In this document: piece after piece, positions 13,901-20,935 of the stretch
How positions within the stretch are numbered: the stretch's first letter is position 1
How the letters are laid out: every line of letters starts with the position of its first letter
Source: Proteobacteria bacterium SG_bin6
Lineage (GTDB): Bacteria > Pseudomonadota > Alphaproteobacteria > Sphingomonadales > Sphingomonadaceae
Length of the DNA: 47,466 nt
NCBI GenBank assembly: GCA_002083435.1
Contig: LWDJ01000022.1
Location: 1 to 47,466 of the forward strand
Direction of reading: 5' to 3'
Made by a program: the position numbers and the translations under genes
Notes under the pieces: generated by a model
Told to the model about the DNA's origin: nothing
The model's input: only the letters and a program-made list of their open reading frames with translations
The model's database searches: none

Positions 13901-14711
13901 CGAGACCTTCATGCCCTCGGGCGGGTTGTCGGTCGAACGCTCGACCACCGAGCGCGAGTTGTTCGGGGGGCCGAAGCAGGAGCGGCTCGATCAGATGCGC
14001 GGCCGTACCGTGTGGGTGATCGGCGAGCACCTGACAGACTATCTGGCGGAGGTGGCGCGCGCGTTCGTCAGCGATTGCCACGTCGCGCGGGTCGTCCTGA
14101 TGGCCGCGAGCGCGGCTGGGCTGGCGGCGATCGAGGCACAGCTCGACGATCTTCCCGAAGGGACCGTGGAGACCATGGTCTATAGCGATGCGATCGAGGT
14201 CGCGATGGACTCCGCTCTCGTGCAATGGGGGAGGCCAACAACGATCCTCTCCACCCCCGCCGAGCCGCTGCCGCGACAGCTGTTCGCGCTCGACGCGCCG
14301 CTGACGCCCGAGGCGTTCCGTGGGGTGGTCGCCGCCAACCTGACGCAGCAATTCCGCGTCGCGCGCAAGGCTTCGCTCTATGACGGCTGCCAGCTGGTAC
14401 TCACTTCCCCCGATGTGCCGATGGGCGATACTAGCCCGGCCTTCGCGCTCGCCAATTTCATCAAGACGACGCTCCACGCCTTCACGGCGACGCTGGCGGT
14501 TGAGAATGAGCGGCTGGTGCACGACGTGCCGGTCAACCAGATCAACCTCACCCGCCGCGTCCGTTCGGAAGAGCCACGCGATCTCGACGAGCATCTGGAG
14601 GAAGTGAAGCGCTTCGCCCGCGCGGTGCTGTTGCTCGGCGCGCCGCTTCCCGATGCCGAGGACTCGCGCTACCGTGCGCGCATCTATCGCGGGATGTCGA
14701 TGACGGTGTGA
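10986..14711 (+). CDS. mcr: Bifunctional malonyl-CoA reductase (malonyl-CoA to 3-hydroxypropionate)
   Basis: This 1241-residue protein contains two tandem extended SDR units, as in the Chloroflexus enzyme of about 1220 residues. The first has GAAGNIG near residue 40 and a Tyr-x3-Lys pair at Y200/K204 (YVVPK). The second has GKVALITGGSAGIGG near 588 and Y753/K757 (YAVSK). Family knowledge assigns malonyl-CoA to malonate semialdehyde to the C-terminal half and semialdehyde to 3-hydroxypropionate to the N-terminal half, both with NADPH. The N-terminus carries about 30 extra Ala/Lys-rich residues compared with the Chloroflexus enzyme. Ribosome site GGAG lies at 10976-10979. It starts 43 bp after pcs, and its stop overlaps accA as GTGA. 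Confidence 0.95.
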   Translation: MAKSTIAERAAKPKTKAAPVDAALSPAGRLAGKIAVVTGAAGNIGGYIVRRYLAEGATVVMTGRTPSRTDAAAQAIRAELGIASDQLATVTLDGADPASVRAAIAEVVERFGRIDILVNNAGSAGPKQPLEALPLDAAELAALQKAGSTDGETVGDAMRSLLGVAWHVAREAAPAMIEGGSIINVSTIFSRTPYYARTAYVVPKAALNAWSRELSLELGPRGVRVNLVYPGPIESERIRSVFATMDKMRGDEPGTTATQFFDMMSLERATGGNARAKTFPTPDDIAATCVFLGSDESAAYNGHDFEVTHGMTVRKEQRSTYLSRPTMRSMDGTGLAVLMVAGDGWEDALEIARVQIGCGAQVLLGLARQADVAIAQARAKAEGIGDKLTIIRFNRTEPAAMEKALEDYTAEQMPITAALFLPALAPEEVQGSLVAAEREMVDRFLDIELTGAIALARTLSRYWKRHDRLLQPPRFAFVSNASDGRGDVYANMLRAGVEQLIRAWRDESEIDVAHGRRRQAEWGNQIVRFTNGEAENIRFTAGHAARILLKESKIRDVTLYLPSSIGEATGARKAMPGFSENITGLHLGKVALITGGSAGIGGQVARLLALAGGKVMMVARRESELAVARARIVSELEDIGFAGVERRVQTMAGVDVSDFASLQKAVEATIKAFGRIDYLINNAGVAGAEEMVVDMSVDAWSYTLDANLISNFLLIHHVVPLMKAQGSGYILNVSSYFGGEKYLAVAYPNRADYAVSKSGQRAMVESMARYLGPEIQFNAIAPGPVDGDRLAGTGGRPGLFERRGKLILENKRLNAVHAAVVKALRRGMRVEAVLARLSRNDTVRMSHDPNNPRELRDLALACAREGDGVCTWDRFLLTPAIAARLVSRLRQAGYLLDAPGWSDRPDTKEANSDWLLRTPPDDAPFLPAERIAIEAKKVGGGVLSQLYLGKMPTETDVAQATVFFLADRAVSGETFMPSGGLSVERSTTERELFGGPKQERLDQMRGRTVWVIGEHLTDYLAEVARAFVSDCHVARVVLMAASAAGLAAIEAQLDDLPEGTVETMVYSDAIEVAMDSALVQWGRPTTILSTPAEPLPRQLFALDAPLTPEAFRGVVAANLTQQFRVARKASLYDGCQLVLTSPDVPMGDTSPAFALANFIKTTLHAFTATLAVENERLVHDVPVNQINLTRRVRSEEPRDLDEHLEEVKRFARAVLLLGAPLPDAEDSRYRARIYRGMSMTV

Positions 14712-15640
14712 GCGACTATTTGCCCTTCGAAAAGGCGATCGAGGCGCTGGAGCGGCGCGCGGCCGAACTGCGTGCCGAAGGGGCGCCCGAGGCCGAAGGG
14801 CGCCAGCTGGAGGAACGCGCCGAGCGCCTGCTCGATTACACCTATGCCCAGCTGACGCCCTGGCAGCGCACCTTGGTCGCGCGCCACCCCAAGCGACCGC
14901 AGATCCACGATTTCATCACCGGGCTGTTCGATGAATTCATGCCGCTCGGCGGCGACCGCGCCTTCGCCGACGATCCGGCGTTGCTCGGCGGCTTCGCGCG
15001 CTTGCAGGGGCGGCCGGTGATGGTGATCGGCAACGCGAAGGGGCGCGATACCGCCGCACGGCTCAAGCACAACTTCGGGATGGCGCGGCCCGAGGGTTAT
15101 CGCAAGGCGATCCGCTTGCTTGATCTCGCTGATCGCTTCGGTCTGCCGGTGATCACTTTGGTCGATACCCCTGGCGCCTTTCCCGGCATCGACGCCGAGG
15201 CGCGCGGCCAGGCCGAGGCGATCGCGCGCGCGACCGAGCGTTGCCTGGGCGTGGCGAGCCCGCTGGTCGCGGTGATTACGGGCGAGGGCGGATCGGGGGG
15301 CGCGGTTGCGCTCGCGGCGGGGGACCGGGTGCTGATGTTCGAGCACGCGGTCTATTCGGTGATCAGCCCCGAGGGCTGCGCCTCGATCCTGTGGCGCTCG
15401 GCCGACCGCGCGCCGGACGCCGCCGAGGCGATGCGCATCACCGCCGCCGATCTGCTGCGGCTAAAAGTGATCGACCGGATCGTTTATGAGCCCGTGGGCG
15501 GTGCGCACCGCCAGCCGGGGTTGGCGATCAAACGGCTGGGCATCGCGCTGGGCGAAGAGTTGCAAGCGTTGCGCGCGCTCACTCCCGAGGCGCGCCGGGC
15601 CGAGCGGCGGCAGCGATTCCTGGCGATGGGACGGCTGTAG
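14708..15640 (+). CDS. accA: Acetyl-CoA carboxylase carboxyltransferase subunit alpha
   Basis: With AccD, this subunit moves the carboxyl group from carboxybiotin to acetyl-CoA, making malonyl-CoA. The 310-residue length and the blocks LPFEKAIEALE (N-terminus), RHPKRPQIHDFI, LVDTPGAFPGIDAEARGQ, ITGEGGSGGAVALAAGD (about 190-206) and SPEGCASILWRSADRAP are characteristic. The GTG start overlaps the mcr stop (GTGA), indicating translational coupling. Its product is the substrate of the gene before it. accD and the biotin carboxylase genes are not in the window. Whether this is the only accA in the genome or a second, pathway-specific copy cannot be told here. Confidence 0.95.
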   Translation: MSDYLPFEKAIEALERRAAELRAEGAPEAEGRQLEERAERLLDYTYAQLTPWQRTLVARHPKRPQIHDFITGLFDEFMPLGGDRAFADDPALLGGFARLQGRPVMVIGNAKGRDTAARLKHNFGMARPEGYRKAIRLLDLADRFGLPVITLVDTPGAFPGIDAEARGQAEAIARATERCLGVASPLVAVITGEGGSGGAVALAAGDRVLMFEHAVYSVISPEGCASILWRSADRAPDAAEAMRITAADLLRLKVIDRIVYEPVGGAHRQPGLAIKRLGIALGEELQALRALTPEARRAERRQRFLAMGRL

Positions 15641-15723
15641 GGGACTCAGAATGAACCTCTCCTTGCAGCGGAGAAGCTGATGCCGTTTACTTTCTCCGAA
15701 GAACTGAGCGCGAGCAAGCAGCG

Positions 15724-16164
15724 TCAAGCGGCGCCGCCATGCCGCAGCTGCCATACCGGCACCCGCGCATCAGCCGCGCTCTGATAGACATGCTCGTAGC
15801 GCGTCAGACTAGCGGCGAGCGTCGCCGCATCGACCGGGCTTTCCGGCGCGAAGCTGTCGAACCCGCAGCGGCGCATGAAGGCGATCTGATCGACCAGCAC
15901 GTCCCCCGCCGCGCGCAGTTCGCCGGCATAGCCCGCCTCGCGCAGAATACGCGCTGCCGAATAGCCGCGCCCGTCACGAAAGCTGGGGAAGCTCACCTCG
16001 ATCAGTGCGAGCCGATCGAGCGCCGGGATCAGCGCGCGGGCATCGTCGCCCGCCTCGATCCGCACCGCGGTCGCGTTGTTCTGGCCGGCGAGAAAGGCAT
16101 CGAGCGTGATCGCTGGCTCCTCATGCGGCTCGTCGTCGCGAAAGCGCAGTAGCGTATCAGCCAT
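15724..16164 (-). CDS. DUF934 family protein of the sulfite-reduction operon
   Basis: This 146-residue protein ends RYEHVYQSAADARVPVWQLRH and contains SFPSFRDGRGYSAARILRE and GDVLVDQIAFMRRCGFDSF, the recognisable DUF934 blocks. The family regularly accompanies cysI and cysH in proteobacteria and is presumed to help assimilatory sulfate reduction; its chemistry is not established. ATG at 16164 is chosen over longer in-frame starts because it overlaps the cysI end by 8 bp. No cysH follows: downstream is the convergent accA. Confidence 0.87.
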   Translation of the reverse strand: MADTLLRFRDDEPHEEPAITLDAFLAGQNNATAVRIEAGDDARALIPALDRLALIEVSFPSFRDGRGYSAARILREAGYAGELRAAGDVLVDQIAFMRRCGFDSFAPESPVDAATLAASLTRYEHVYQSAADARVPVWQLRHGGAA

Positions 16165-17788
16165 AGATCGCCTCCTTGAACGGCTCGAACCCCAGCCGTC
16201 GATAGGTGTCGATAAAGCGCTCGCCGTCCTCACGCGCCTGCACGTACAAGTCGGTGACGCGCTCGACCGCGTCGACAATGCCATCCTCGTCGAAGCCCGG
16301 CCCGGTGATCCGCCCGAGCGACACTTCCTCCGCGCCCGATCCGCCGAGCAGCAACTGGTAATTCTCGGTGCCTTTGCGATCGACCCCCAGAATGCCGATA
16401 TGGCCGGCGTGATGATGGCCGCAGGCGTTTATGCAGCCGCTGATCTTCAGCTTCAGCTCACCCAGCGTGCGCTGGCGATCGAGATCGGCAAAACGTTGCG
16501 CGATCTTCTGCGCGACCGGGATCGATCGCGCATTGGCGAGGCTGCAATAATCGAGCCCCGGGCAGGCGATGATGTCGCTAATCAGGTCGAGATTGGCGGT
16601 CGCGAGCCCGGCTGCCTGGAGCACAGCGAACACCGCCGGCAGGTCGGCCTTGCGGACATGCGGCAGGACGAGATTCTGCGCATGGGTCACCCGCACCTCG
16701 TCGAACGAATAACGCTCGGCGAGGTCGGCGACGACGCGCATCTGCTCGGCGGAGGCATCGCCGGGGATGCCGCCCACGGGCTTCAGGCTGATGGTCGCGA
16801 TCGCATAGCCGGGCGCCTGATGCGCGCTGACATTCTGGCGCACCCAGTCGGCGAAATCGGGGTCGCTCAGGTCGATCGCGTCGCTCAAGCCGGTTTCGAA
16901 CGCGGGCGGGGCGAAGAAAGCGCTGATCCGCTCAAGCTCGGCGAGCGGCGGATCGATGCCCTCGTGGCGCAGCCGGGCAAATTCCGCCTCCACCTGGCGG
17001 CGATATTCCTCGGCGCCGAGTTCGTGGATCAGGATCTTGATCCGCGCCTTGTAGATATTGTCGCGCCGACCATAGCGGTTGTAGACGCGCAGGCACGCTT
17101 CCAGATAGCTCAGCAGCTCGGTCGCGGGAACGAAGTCCTTGATCTCCACCGCGATCATCGGCGTGCGCCCCATCCCGCCGCCGACGAACACGCGGGCGCC
17201 AAGCACGCCGTCGCGGCCCACCAGCTGAATGCCGATATCGTGCAGCCGCATCGCCGCGCGATCCGCGTCGCTGGCGATCACCGCGATCTTGAACTTGCGC
17301 GGCAAATAGCTGAATTCTGGGTGAAAACTGCTCCATTGCCGGAGTAGTTCGGCCCAGGGGCGCGGATCGGCGACCTCGTCGGCGGCGGCGCCGGCGAACT
17401 GGTCCGAGCTGATGTTGCGGATGCAATTGCCGCTCGTCTGGATGGCGTGCATCTCGACGCTGGCGAGATCGGCGAGAATGTCGGGCGCGTCGCTCAGCTT
17501 GATCCAGTTGTACTGGATGTTCTGGCGCGTCGTGAAATGGCCATAGCCCCGATCATAACGTTCGGCGATGTCGGCGAGCATCCGCATCTGCTTGCGGGAA
17601 AGCGTGCCATAGGGGATCGCGACGCGCAGCATATAGGCGTGGAGTTGCAGGTACAGGCCGTTCATCAGCCGAAGCGGCTTGAACTGGTCTTCCGACAGCG
17701 CGCCCGCCAAGCGGCGTTTCACCTGATCGCGAAACTCCTCGACCCGCGCGTCGACGATCGCCTGATCATATTGGTCATATTGGTACAT
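16157..17788 (-). CDS. cysI: Nitrite/sulfite reductase, siroheme-[4Fe-4S] hemoprotein
   Basis: This 543-residue protein has two ferredoxin-like/siroheme repeats. The cluster and siroheme cysteines are visible as C409 and C415 (ACPGLDYC) and C452 and C456 (GCINAC, followed by GHHHAGH). N-terminal segments GYGHFTTRQNIQYNW and TSGNCIRNISSDQFAG are typical substrate and siroheme contacts. The context (siroheme methyltransferase, DUF2849, DUF934) favours assimilatory sulfite reduction to sulfide over nitrite reduction. No flavoprotein subunit (cysJ) is present, so electrons may come from ferredoxin. The N-terminus has a small tandem YQYDQYDQ repeat. Confidence 0.92.
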   Translation of the reverse strand: MYQYDQYDQAIVDARVEEFRDQVKRRLAGALSEDQFKPLRLMNGLYLQLHAYMLRVAIPYGTLSRKQMRMLADIAERYDRGYGHFTTRQNIQYNWIKLSDAPDILADLASVEMHAIQTSGNCIRNISSDQFAGAAADEVADPRPWAELLRQWSSFHPEFSYLPRKFKIAVIASDADRAAMRLHDIGIQLVGRDGVLGARVFVGGGMGRTPMIAVEIKDFVPATELLSYLEACLRVYNRYGRRDNIYKARIKILIHELGAEEYRRQVEAEFARLRHEGIDPPLAELERISAFFAPPAFETGLSDAIDLSDPDFADWVRQNVSAHQAPGYAIATISLKPVGGIPGDASAEQMRVVADLAERYSFDEVRVTHAQNLVLPHVRKADLPAVFAVLQAAGLATANLDLISDIIACPGLDYCSLANARSIPVAQKIAQRFADLDRQRTLGELKLKISGCINACGHHHAGHIGILGVDRKGTENYQLLLGGSGAEEVSLGRITGPGFDEDGIVDAVERVTDLYVQAREDGERFIDTYRRLGFEPFKEAIYG

Positions 17789-17803
17789 GAGTCGGGCCTT
17801 CGT

Positions 17804-18280
17804 TCAATTGAGGCGGGCGGCGGGCGCCCCAGCGCTCTGGTCGGCGACGACCAGCGGATAATGGCGGACGATAACCCCCAGTTGGGCGAAGCCAAGCCCG
17901 TCGATCTTCTCTTCGCGGTGCGCGGCGCGGATCGCGCGGAATGCCTCGGCGACGCCGGGGGCTTCATGTCCCTCGGGGGTTGGATAGCCGACCATCACGA
18001 TCACATCCCAGTCGGCGTCATCGCCCTCCGCGCGATCGAGCAGCGAATAGCTGGTGAACAGCCCACGCGCGATGCCGATGCGGTCCATCGCGAACCAGTT
18101 GCGCCTGATATAGTCGATCAGCGCGGCGCGCTTCCCGGGCAGCGCGCGCAGATAGGTTTGGGTGATGTGGCGCGTCGCCGGTTGCGTGGCGGCCGTCGGA
18201 GGCGCGGGTTCCGCCTCGGCGGCGGCCGCAGCCTGGGTCGCGAGCGCCAGCGCGGCGAGCGGCAGCAGCGGACGGTTCAT
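17804..18280 (-). CDS. Exported protein of unknown function inside the sulfite-reduction operon
   Basis: The protein of about 158 residues starts with a clear signal peptide (MNRPLLPLAALALATQAAAAA, cleavage after AAA likely). The mature part includes TYLRALPGKRAALIDYIRRN and DWDVIVMVGYPTPEGHEA. The alternation of helix and strand suggests a small ferredoxin-like alpha/beta barrel, perhaps ABM/NIPSNAP-like, but this is only a guess. Its start overlaps the DUF2849 stop as ATGA, and it ends 15 bp before cysI, so it is co-transcribed. A periplasmic protein in a cytoplasmic sulfite pathway is unexpected. Confidence 0.75.
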   Translation of the reverse strand: MNRPLLPLAALALATQAAAAAEAEPAPPTAATQPATRHITQTYLRALPGKRAALIDYIRRNWFAMDRIGIARGLFTSYSLLDRAEGDDADWDVIVMVGYPTPEGHEAPGVAEAFRAIRAAHREEKIDGLGFAQLGVIVRHYPLVVADQSAGAPAARLN

Positions 18281-18576
18281 ATCACCCACGCTCCGGCATC
18301 GGCGGCGGCGGGCTTCAGCGTCAGGTCGGGTCGCACCGTCGGCCCCAGCGCGCGCACCCGGTCCTTGATGTGCGCGGGGCGGATGCCGCCATCGGCGTCG
18401 CGCGTGGCATCGATCAGATAGGGCACGTTGACCCGGCGCGCGCCTTCTTCGCGCTTGGCGATCGCGTCGCCCGCGTCGCCGACATCGACCGCGTCCTGAA
18501 CCAGACGCGACCAGCCGTCGCCTGCCCACCAGATCACGTCGCCACTCGCCAAATCCTGCCCCGTCAACAGCTTCAT
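18277..18576 (-). CDS. DUF2849 family protein
   Basis: This 99-residue protein starts MKLLTGQDLASGDVIWW and contains ARRVNVPYLIDA and GGIRPAHIKDRVRALGPTVR, which fit DUF2849. That family is found almost always between siroheme synthase (cysG/cobA) and sulfite reductase genes in alphaproteobacteria. The function is unknown. Both ends overlap neighbours as ATGA (cobA upstream, the exported protein downstream), so translation is coupled. Confidence 0.87.
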   Translation of the reverse strand: MKLLTGQDLASGDVIWWAGDGWSRLVQDAVDVGDAGDAIAKREEGARRVNVPYLIDATRDADGGIRPAHIKDRVRALGPTVRPDLTLKPAAADAGAWVI

Positions 18577-19361
18577 GCCGCCCCCTCCGCCACCCGCGCC
18601 CAGTGCGCCAACGCATCGGCGGCGTCGGACAGTTCGACCACTTCGCCAACCACGATCACCGCCGGGCTGCCGATCGCCATCCGCGTGACCATCGCCCCCA
18701 GATCGGCCAGCAGGGTCTTCATCGCCCGGGCGCCCGGCAGCGTACCGCGTTCGAGCACCGCGACCGGCATATCGGGCGCGACCCCATCGGCGATCAGCTT
18801 GTCGGCGATCTGCGCCGCGCTCGCGACGCCCATATAGATGACGAGCGTGCGCCCCTGGCCGGCGAGCCCCGCCCAATTCTGCTCGTTCAACCCCTGGCAC
18901 TGGCCCGCCACGAAGCTCACCGCGCTCGCATAGCCGCGGTGGGTGAGCGGCAGCATTGCCTCCGCCGCGCAGCCGAGCGCCGCCGAGACGCCGGGGATCA
19001 CCTCCACCGGCAGCCCCGCCGCGCGCACCGCCTCCACTTCCTCGCCGCCGCGCCCGAAGATGAACGGATCGCCCCCCTTCAGTCGCACGACGATATCGCC
19101 CGCCTTCACATGCGCGACGATCAGCGCATTGATCGATTCCTGCGGCAAGGTATGCCGCGCGCGCTGCTTGGCGACCGAGATGCGATGCGCGTGCGCGGGC
19201 GCGAGATCGAGCACGCGCGGATCGACCAGCCCGTCATGCACCAGCACGTCGGCGCTGGCGAGCGCGCGCACCGCACGCAGCGTCAGCAGATCGGGGTCGC
19301 CAGGGCCGGCGCCGACAAGAATGGCGCGCCCGCGCGCTGCCGGATCGAGAAGAGTCGACAT
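18573..19361 (-). CDS. cobA: Uroporphyrinogen-III C-methyltransferase
   Basis: This S-adenosylmethionine enzyme methylates uroporphyrinogen III at C2 and C7 to give precorrin-2, the siroheme precursor needed by CysI. The protein has 262 residues. Visible motifs are VGAGPGDPDLLTLRAVRAL, VHDGLVD, VRLKGGDPFIFGRGGEE, PGVSAALGCAA, PLTHRG and YMGVA. It corresponds to the C-terminal half of E. coli CysG. The dehydrogenase/ferrochelatase half is absent, so precorrin-2 oxidation and iron insertion must be encoded elsewhere. ATG at 19361 is used; the upstream in-frame extension lacks family similarity. It is first in the operon. Confidence 0.94.
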   Translation of the reverse strand: MSTLLDPAARGRAILVGAGPGDPDLLTLRAVRALASADVLVHDGLVDPRVLDLAPAHAHRISVAKQRARHTLPQESINALIVAHVKAGDIVVRLKGGDPFIFGRGGEEVEAVRAAGLPVEVIPGVSAALGCAAEAMLPLTHRGYASAVSFVAGQCQGLNEQNWAGLAGQGRTLVIYMGVASAAQIADKLIADGVAPDMPVAVLERGTLPGARAMKTLLADLGAMVTRMAIGSPAVIVVGEVVELSDAADALAHWARVAEGAA

Positions 19362-19398
19362 GGTCGGGGGGATGCGCCCCGAGGCGTGGCGAGGCAAT

Positions 19399-19435
19399 CC
19401 AAGCTTGGTTTGGCGGCGGCGAAGCGAAACTTTCG
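19399..19435. promoter_or_regulatory. Two palindromes upstream of cobA (possible operators)
   Basis: The perfect palindrome CCAAGCTTGG (19399-19408) and the inverted repeat CGAAA-C-TTTCG (19425-19435) lie 38-74 bp before the cobA start, in the only intergenic stretch upstream of the sulfur operon. Position suits a regulator of sulfur assimilation, but no specific protein can be named. Confidence 0.3.
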
Positions 19436-19465
19436 TGCGAGCTTTACGATAGGAAGCCCCAAAGC

Positions 19466-20878
19466 TCACCCGTCGCGCAAACCGATGCCGATCAGCGCGC
19501 GCGCCTGCTCCGCCTCGGACGAGACCACGGGGTAGGCGCAGTAATCCGCCGCGTAATAGGCGCTCGGCCGGTGATTGCCCGACCAGCCAACCCCACCGAA
19601 CGGCGCGTTTGACGCCGCGCCATTGGTCGGCTTGTTCCAGTTGACGATTCCCGCGCGGGCATTGGCCCAGAACTGGTCGTAACGCGCCGGGTCCTGGCTG
19701 ATGAGCGAGGCGGATAGACCGTAGCGCGTGTTGTTCGCCTCGACGATCGCGTCCTCGAACGCACTCACCCGGGTGATCTGGAGCACCGGGCCGAACAGCT
19801 CGACATCAGGGCGGTCGTTCATCTCGCTCACGTCGATCAGCCCGGGGGTGAGGAAAGGAAGATTGTCGTCGGGCCGCTGCATATGGCGCAGCGGCCGGCC
19901 GCCCCGCGACATCAGTTCGAGGAAGCTTTCCTGCAGTAGGTCGGCCGCCTCGTTGTCGATCACCGGCCCCATGAAGGGCTGCGGATTGTCGAGCGGCGCG
20001 CCGACGATCATCCGGTCGAGCAGCTTGCCCAATTCGCCCATCAGCGGCTGATAGAGGCGTTCGTCGACGATCAGCCGCCGCGCGGCGGTGCAGCGCTGGC
20101 CGGCGGTGGTGAAGGCCGATTGGACGATCAGCACGGCGGCCGAGCCGAGATCGGGCGCATCCCAAACCACGATCGGGTTGTTGCCCCCCATCTCCAGCGC
20201 CAAAATCTTCTCGGGCCTGTCGGCGAAGGCGCGGTTGAGCGCGATGCCGGTGCGCGCCGAACCGGTGAACAGCAGCCCGTCGATATCGGGATGCGCGGCG
20301 AGTGCCTTGCCCTCGGCCGGCCCGCCGATCAGCACGCGCAGCACGCCTTCGGGCACGCCCGCCTCGTGAAAGCATTTGACGAGGAAGGCGCCCGTCGCAG
20401 GGGTCTTCTCCGACGGCTTGAACACCACCGCGTTGCCGGCGAGCAAGGCGGGGACGATATGGCCGTTGGGCAGATGGGCGGGGAAATTGTACGGCCCCAG
20501 CACCGCGAGCACGCCGTGTGGCTTGTGGCGCAGCGCGACGCGGCCCGCCTGGCTATCCATCCGCCGTTGCGGGGTGCGTTCGGCATAAGCGGTGGCGGAG
20601 ATATTGACCTTCGCCATCACCGCGTCGACTTCGGTCTTGGCCTCCCACAGCGGCTTGCCCGCCTCGCGCGCGATCAGTTCGGCGAACTCGTCGTAATGGC
20701 CGCGCACGACATTGGCGAAGCGACGCAGCGCTTCGAGGCGGTAAGCCAGCGGCTGCGCGGCCCAGCCGGCCCAGCTCGCGCGGGTGCGAGCGACTTCCTC
20801 GTCGACATTGTGCGGCAAGCCACGCCAGACCAGCGCCCCGGTCGCCGGTTCGGTCGATACAATTTCCTGTCCCAACAT
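19466..20878 (-). CDS. astD: N-succinylglutamate 5-semialdehyde dehydrogenase
   Basis: This enzyme oxidises succinylglutamate semialdehyde to succinylglutamate with NAD+ in the arginine succinyltransferase pathway. The roughly 470-residue aldehyde dehydrogenase shows GPYNFPAHLPNGHIVPALLAG, FKPSEKTPATG, LALEMGGNNP with the general-base glutamate, and the catalytic cysteine in TTAGQRCTAARR. The stretch APFGGVGWSGNHRPSAYYAADY is characteristic of AstD among ALDHs. ATG at 20878 is preferred because GAGAGG lies six bases upstream; ATG 20896 and TTG 20929 are alternatives. It is about 12.5 kb from astA and astB, so the pathway is split. Confidence 0.92.
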   Translation of the reverse strand: MLGQEIVSTEPATGALVWRGLPHNVDEEVARTRASWAGWAAQPLAYRLEALRRFANVVRGHYDEFAELIAREAGKPLWEAKTEVDAVMAKVNISATAYAERTPQRRMDSQAGRVALRHKPHGVLAVLGPYNFPAHLPNGHIVPALLAGNAVVFKPSEKTPATGAFLVKCFHEAGVPEGVLRVLIGGPAEGKALAAHPDIDGLLFTGSARTGIALNRAFADRPEKILALEMGGNNPIVVWDAPDLGSAAVLIVQSAFTTAGQRCTAARRLIVDERLYQPLMGELGKLLDRMIVGAPLDNPQPFMGPVIDNEAADLLQESFLELMSRGGRPLRHMQRPDDNLPFLTPGLIDVSEMNDRPDVELFGPVLQITRVSAFEDAIVEANNTRYGLSASLISQDPARYDQFWANARAGIVNWNKPTNGAASNAPFGGVGWSGNHRPSAYYAADYCAYPVVSSEAEQARALIGIGLRDG

Positions 20879-20935
20879 CCCCGTCCTCTCAGGCATTGCG
20901 CTTTGCCCCAGCCAGGGGTCGCTTGCCAAGAGCGC

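Noticed and set aside
15641..15723. Possible terminator after accA (short TCTCC/GGAGA repeat)
   Set aside because: The stem is only five bases with no T-tract, too weak to call.
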